Assembly (NCBI RefSeq): GCF_027409185.1
Contig: NC_084468.1
Coordinates: forward strand, 99,200,001 to 99,264,000
DNA: 64,000 nt
Direction of reading: 5' to 3'
Source of the DNA: Cynocephalus volans
Taxonomy: Eukaryota > Chordata > Mammalia > Dermoptera > Cynocephalidae
The position numbers and the translations under genes are program-made. The notes beneath the pieces were generated by a model. It did not search any database, was not told where the DNA came from, and saw only the letters and a program-made list of their open reading frames with translations. The stretch's first letter is position 1, and each line of letters starts with the position of its first letter. Below, piece by piece: positions 58,891 to 64,000 of the stretch.

Positions 58891-60289
58891 GAATATTTAA
58901 GTAAGTTTTTCACTTATTGAAGAGATATAAAGCTCAAAGCAGATCAGTATTTTATAAACGAGTAACATAATATTTTTAAATGTACACATAACTTTAAATT
59001 TAGCAGCTTATTAAATTGGACCATTTTTATTAAATGATGGGAAAAATAGGTACATGAACAAAATCAAGAAAGTTTTACACTCAATATCCATGCAACTATA
59101 TTATAATGTAAATTAGATTTTGCCGACTGAAATTTCTGATTACATAAATTGTGAGTCTGATTACCTCGTGTACTTTTTTAACTCTCACATAAAGTAATAC
59201 CTATGAATATCATCAGATTTTTAAACTCTGAATTATTAAAATGAATTTAAAGTTAAAAGACTGATATCTTAATCAAAGTTTAGGAATTGATGGAATGAAT
59301 CTTACAATACATATGCTTTTAGAATTTATGCAGTATTTTATAAAATAATACTACATTATTTTCTCTGTGGATCTTTCTAAAACTCATAACAGAGTTTCAC
59401 AAACTCGCAAGAAAAACTATTATATAGAGAGCCCTGACACGAGAAAGTTTATTAACAGAGAGTGAGCCTATGTTTTTCTAATGATAAAATGAGTCTCGTG
59501 TTTTTATTTGTTGGCTTCATTTGTTTTATTTTGATTTTGGACCTTGTTTTAAATTGGGGTTGACAAGTTTTGAGCCTGCCTTTTTTCCGTAGGGCTAAAT
59601 AAGCCTAAGCCTATCATTGACAAATTTAAGATATGAACTTGGCAGAAAGCAAAAAGTAAAGAGAAAAACAGAGTGAGTATGGAGGTAAAATAGAAGGAGT
59701 GTGAAAAGAAAAAATACAGAAAAAAATGAAACTATTTTACATTGGTAGTAGAGTAGAATAAATTCTGCATCAGTCCTATAAGTTACTGATCCTAATTTAA
59801 CATTAAAAAATCACCAGGTAGATATACACAAGCAGACAACAATTTTTCTAAATAAACCTCTTTTAAAATCAAATTTTGTATTAGAAACCTGAAAGAAGTT
59901 ATTATATACTACACTATAGGTCCTCTAAGAAACTTATCCTAATGAAATGATGTAATTATCAAAAGCCCTTAAATAAAAGACCCAGGAGTTTCCTGATTTG
60001 CAGATTCTGTAGCAGTGAGAAATGCATGTAAGACAAGTCCTGAGTTACAAACTGCATGCAGATCTGCAGAAGACTGGCATCATGTGATCATCTGACCCAG
60101 GAAATCCTACACAGAAATGAAAGGTTTCATTGATAAAACAGAACTTAAGAATAGTTGAATTTAGGTATTTAATCATCACATTGTCCACTAATGTACATGT
60201 TTACAAAAGACACAAACAAAAAGATCATTAATGAAGAGATTCTGTACATTAGTTGAGATCATGACGTCCATTGAATACTAGACCCCATT

Positions 60290-60790
60290 CAGGTGATAAG
60301 GTTACCAACTCCGTTGCCCTCATTTGGGCCTTTTGCAAACACCCGGGCAGCTTCATTACTATCACCTGTTATTCAGGCAAAAGAAAAAGAGGTAAACAAG
60401 CATGAAGTCCTCACACACAGGCAGTCTCATAGCGATACGCTTCTGCTTGTTGCACAGAACTCTGCTGGCCTAGACCTGGAAGAAGGATGAAATGCAGCAA
60501 GAGATCCAAGCAGCTGCTGAATGGTGAGGCAGAGTGGGATGCTGGAAGCAGGATAAGTGACAGAGATGACATAAGGACATGCAGGAGCCCAATTTGACAG
60601 CAGTTGCACAACTCTGGGATGCTGGGAAAGAGCAGCACATGGACCAAGTGGCTGCACACCCACCAGGAAGAAGTAGCTGACTCAGCAATGATGCTGGGTG
60701 GGTTATGAGGTGGACAGGCATTGTGGCATACAGTGACAGGCTCTGCAAACTGTGGCTACAGCCACAAACCAAAGGACAGTCTTCAAATGT
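60290..60790. other. GC-richer block of unknown nature in the intron
   Basis: Stands out from its AT-rich surroundings by higher GC and several CpGs (CCCGGGCAGC near 60342, CATAGCGATACGC at 60428). Three overlapping minus-strand frames (60772-60411) and one plus frame (60293-60490) are open but show no domain. It could be an unrecognised LTR or an old retrocopy. Confidence 0.35.
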
Positions 60791-61599
60791 ACACAGTATG
60801 GAAAGAACTATTGCTAGATATCATGGACTTTAGGTACACACACATCCCTGGAGAGGAGCACTGTTAGTCTTGTCCTTCACTAATTAAAGGCTAATGATGA
60901 TAGCTGTTCGACAACACCTGTAATTAATGAAAGTAATTGTTTTTACCAGAAAATGGATTAAATGACTATTTCAACAAGTTTAGGCCTAAAACAATTTATA
61001 TTTTGAAATCACCAGTTAGTTCTAACAGGAAAACTCTTTTTTTTTGAGTACATAATGGGCTGTTATTACCATAGTGCTTCTATGGTAGTAGTTAGCTTCG
61101 TTAAGAGTCCCATTTGTTTTTAAAATATTAGTATCTCTCCACAGAACTGAGTTTGCTACTGAGTTTAGAGACCTAGCATCAGAAATAATATTTGGTTTTT
61201 GAATACAGGACAAAATTAGGAAATTGCTCGAAAGGTCAACATCAGGAAGTCAACATATTGCCTTGGAGAAAGAAAGCAACGAACTCTAGGAGTTTCTTAA
61301 AAAGAAGAGTTATAGCAATGCAAGTCCCATATGATGACTGCAAGCTTGGGAAAGAAGATGTTGTAGTTATAACTAAATGCTGAAATTTTTTAAGAAAAAG
61401 GAAATAAAATAACTTTTAGACAAAAAATGCATTTATCTTGGGTCACACTTTTGCTCTAAGTTTTCTTGATATTTATTGAATTAAATAACAGAAATGGGCC
61501 TAAATTATAGCATAAAAGATTGATGTAAAATGTACAGAAGAACGTTTTGACTCTGAGCCACTGAAATCTCTTGAAGAAGACTGGCTCACAAACAGAAGT

Positions 61600-61665
61600 A
61601 TGTGGAGCTCAGGTAAACAGTAGGCATTCAATAAATGTTTGCTGAATGAATGAAGAAACTGAGAT
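61600..61665 (+). mobile_element. L2 LINE 3' tail
   Basis: TAAACAGTAGGCATTCAATA, AATGTTTGCTGAATGAATGA: the classic last 50 bases of L2. Confidence 0.7.
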
Positions 61666-64000
61666 AGCCTAGACACAATTCAAAAGTAACATGGAGACTG
61701 AAGTTTTAGAGAACCATAGGCCTTCTGAATGGAAACTTAATAAGCAGCATTAACAAAAAATGGCTGTTCTCCAAATACCCGCTTTCTGGGGTGTTCCAGG
61801 TTCCCCTGACTGAGAAGGACCACTAATCTGCTACTACTTCTGCTTTCCTCCTTCTTTGAGAACAGCTGGACTGCCTACTTTCCCCCTTCTCCGCCACAAA
61901 GAAGCCAGAAAAAGGTACACTGCTGTTGTTTCACCTCATTTCTTTTGGCTAGGTCATCATCATGTGTTAATTTTCCTCCCCCACTTCTTTATGGTGTCTA
62001 GGATGTAGAAGCTGTCACGGCCAAGTTAGTCCTTGGGGCAGAATATACATTGCATCGAATGGGAAGCATGTGATATTATGTTCAAAAGATCATGTACCAA
62101 CATGAAGCAATGGAAGTCTAGGTGCTGGTGTTAGATGAGCTATGTATGAGACAGACAGCAGGAATGGGTGAGCACGTGCCAGTGTGCAGCAGTGCGCTAT
62201 GAGAACATGCCTTTAAAAGTATGTGTAAAAGTGTGATGTTTGTCCCTGATAACAAGGCTGTATACAGAAAGGATAGATTGGAAAGTCTATGTATGGAAGG
62301 AAGACATGAAATTTTGTAGATATGATATGGCTTTGTAGAGAGGATATAGTTTTGGTTAGGTTATAAAATTAACGGTCTTTGAAAATTCCTAGATGTTAGA
62401 TATACAGGTAAATTTGGGTTCTAACAGAGCTGGACAATAAACACATCCCCTAACATGCTATCCAGAGCAACAAGAAACTCTGAGGTAAAGAGAAGAGGGC
62501 ATAGGCATTCAAATGTAAAACCATATCAGGGTTTTTTGAGGACTGTGCACTCATAAATGCACAGAGATTCCCACACAAGCATATCACCAGCATAATAGAT
62601 ATATTAAAAATATTTATGACCATTTTATATACCACCTGGCTTACAATCAGAATGATGGCTTGGGTGATCTTTCAAAGTGTCTTCTAGTCTTAAAAGATCC
62701 TGATATTGTTCAGTATTAAAACGCTTAGCCACCAAAGGCTCTATGAGTCTTACAGAGAACATAAATGAGGCCTAATGTGCTATATCTATGATTCTGTGGC
62801 CAGACCCATGCTAGTAAAATTAAACAGAATCAACTGCACATTTCTTTTGATCTCAATACTATCCTTAATTTCTCTAATATTTGATGTGTGTTGATTCAGC
62901 ATAACTGTAAAGACAAATAAATACTGTCTCTATTTGTGAAATCCCAGAGGCAAGATGAAACACATATTATTGTGATTTGAAAGAAGTATTCTTTTCTAAG
63001 ATCTATTGATATCACTTCATTTCACAAAAACAAACAAAACCCTGTAAACTATAAGATAAGACCAATAAGGACTCCGTTTGTACACTGATATTTACATACA
63101 TTAACATCAGAGATCGTGAACCAATACTTTGTACAGTTAAGAGTCAAATTTGAGTAAGCAAGATCACTTACTAAGACCCTGCTTATGATGACCATCAAGG
63201 AATAAACATATTCCTTTGTGGATGAACTGCATATTCTGAGGTGCTGGCATTCTCCTAATTTTATTTAGTTATTTAAAGATTCAGTCTCTCCAGTGGATGA
63301 TGCACAGGTTTTCTGATTCTTGTTCACATCGTGCTTGGCTGAAGGAACTTAAACACTTATAAAGATGATGCTTCCGAAATCACTGGGAAAGCTAAATGGC
63401 ACATCCGTTCATTTAGTTTTTTAAAAAAGAATCTTTAATATGACAGGCATCAATGATTCATAAAATTACTTCAGTTCGAGAGCAAGAGGGAGATGAACAG
63501 ACCTACTAAATAAAATCCTCAACATATCTACCTTTCCACTGTAGAAAATAATGAATGAGTTACCTGTAGCAGAATTACGTCAGTGCACTACTAATAGAAT
63601 ATACTTTAATAGCATCAGCTGTTCTATTCAACCAAAAAGGAAAAAGTAAACAGAGGTGACTGGCAACATGTGATCTATAGATATTTTTATTTCCTATACT
63701 GCCCATGTCTCCTTGGCTTGAGAATTTCCAGGTTCTTTATTCTTTAACTTGAATACAACTTTTTAAGACTTTATTTTACTAATGCCACCAATAGAATGAA
63801 GGCTTATGGGTGATACTAATAGGTAAATAATCTTTTCAGCTAAGGTTTAATTAATTGACAGATAATTTCTCCCAATTTATTATTTTTTTTCCTTTAATAA
63901 TTCTTTTAAAACACCCTTATCATTACCATTCTTTTTTGGAATATCTTCTAGATAAGTGGCCTGTAGAAATTGCATTTACAAACACTGAATTACAAAAGTG

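Larger units (their letters stand above)
40089..64000 (-). other. CAMK2D: CAMK2D intron (window ends inside it)
   Basis: At least 23.9 kb. I looked on the minus strand for linker exons (for example those encoding ESTESSNTTIEDED or KRKSSSSVQMM) and for kinase exons and found none. Named repeats are listed separately. The stretches 46160-51980, 54500-56080, 56520-57580 and 58900-64000 are largely unique AT-rich intron in which nothing further was recognised, apart from A or T runs and old-repeat scraps. Confidence 0.7.

Noticed and set aside
60411..60772. Overlapping minus-strand frames rich in Leu, Ser and Cys
   Set aside because: Three frames open over the same stretch indicate composition rather than coding; no known domain.
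1..64000. CRISPR array, operon, phage or plasmid features
   Set aside because: Exon-intron structure and mammalian retroposons throughout; repeats are dispersed, not regularly spaced.

Overview
This is a window of nuclear DNA from a placental mammal. It is AT-rich and CpG-poor, has widely spaced exons with GT-AG splice sites, and is dense in L1, L2, MIR, ERVL-MaLR LTRs, a hAT transposon and tRNA-derived SINEs. The SINEs are derived from tRNA-Ile, as a monomer and as head-to-tail dimers beginning GGCCGGCCC and GTGGCTCAC. From memory this fits the CYN family of colugos (Dermoptera). Some bats have comparable tRNA SINEs, so the order is an inference. No Alu, B1 or B2 was seen.

Only one gene is recognised with confidence: the 3' end of CAMK2D (calcium/calmodulin-dependent protein kinase II delta) on the minus strand. 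Reading leftwards, the exons are 40088-40013, 35752-35658, 33849-33624, an optional tail exon 32052-31958, and a terminal exon starting at 30750 that carries the 3' UTR down to about 28.66 kb. They encode the association (hub) domain that assembles the 12-14 subunit holoenzyme. The variable-linker and kinase exons must lie beyond 64 kb, so 40089-64000 is a single large intron as far as can be seen. Two small differences from the human protein (recalled from memory) stand out: a one-residue deletion in the hub and a one-base deletion that changes the frame of the optional C-terminal tail.

Layout: 0-28.65 kb is intergenic DNA downstream of CAMK2D. In human the convergent neighbour there is ANK2, but no ANK2 exon was recognised. 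This stretch consists of layered transposons: an old L1 on the minus strand at 2.7-7.1 kb, broken up by a younger L1 and an LTR; LTRs and MaLR remains at 7.7-15.4 kb; further old L1 pieces at 16.5-22.7 kb with two LTRs and two SINEs nested in or beside them; then a hAT element, a poly(A)-only insertion and MIR/L2 fossils. 28.65-40.09 kb holds the CAMK2D exons. 40.09-64 kb is intron with L2 copies, a dimeric SINE, a 34-nt U6 snRNA retropseudogene, LTRs and long unique AT-rich stretches.

No operon-like, CRISPR, phage or other novel gene system is present. The best observations are the CAMK2D C-terminal changes and two miniature retrotransposition scars with perfect target-site duplications. Repeat family names come from memory of consensus sequences; no database search was run.
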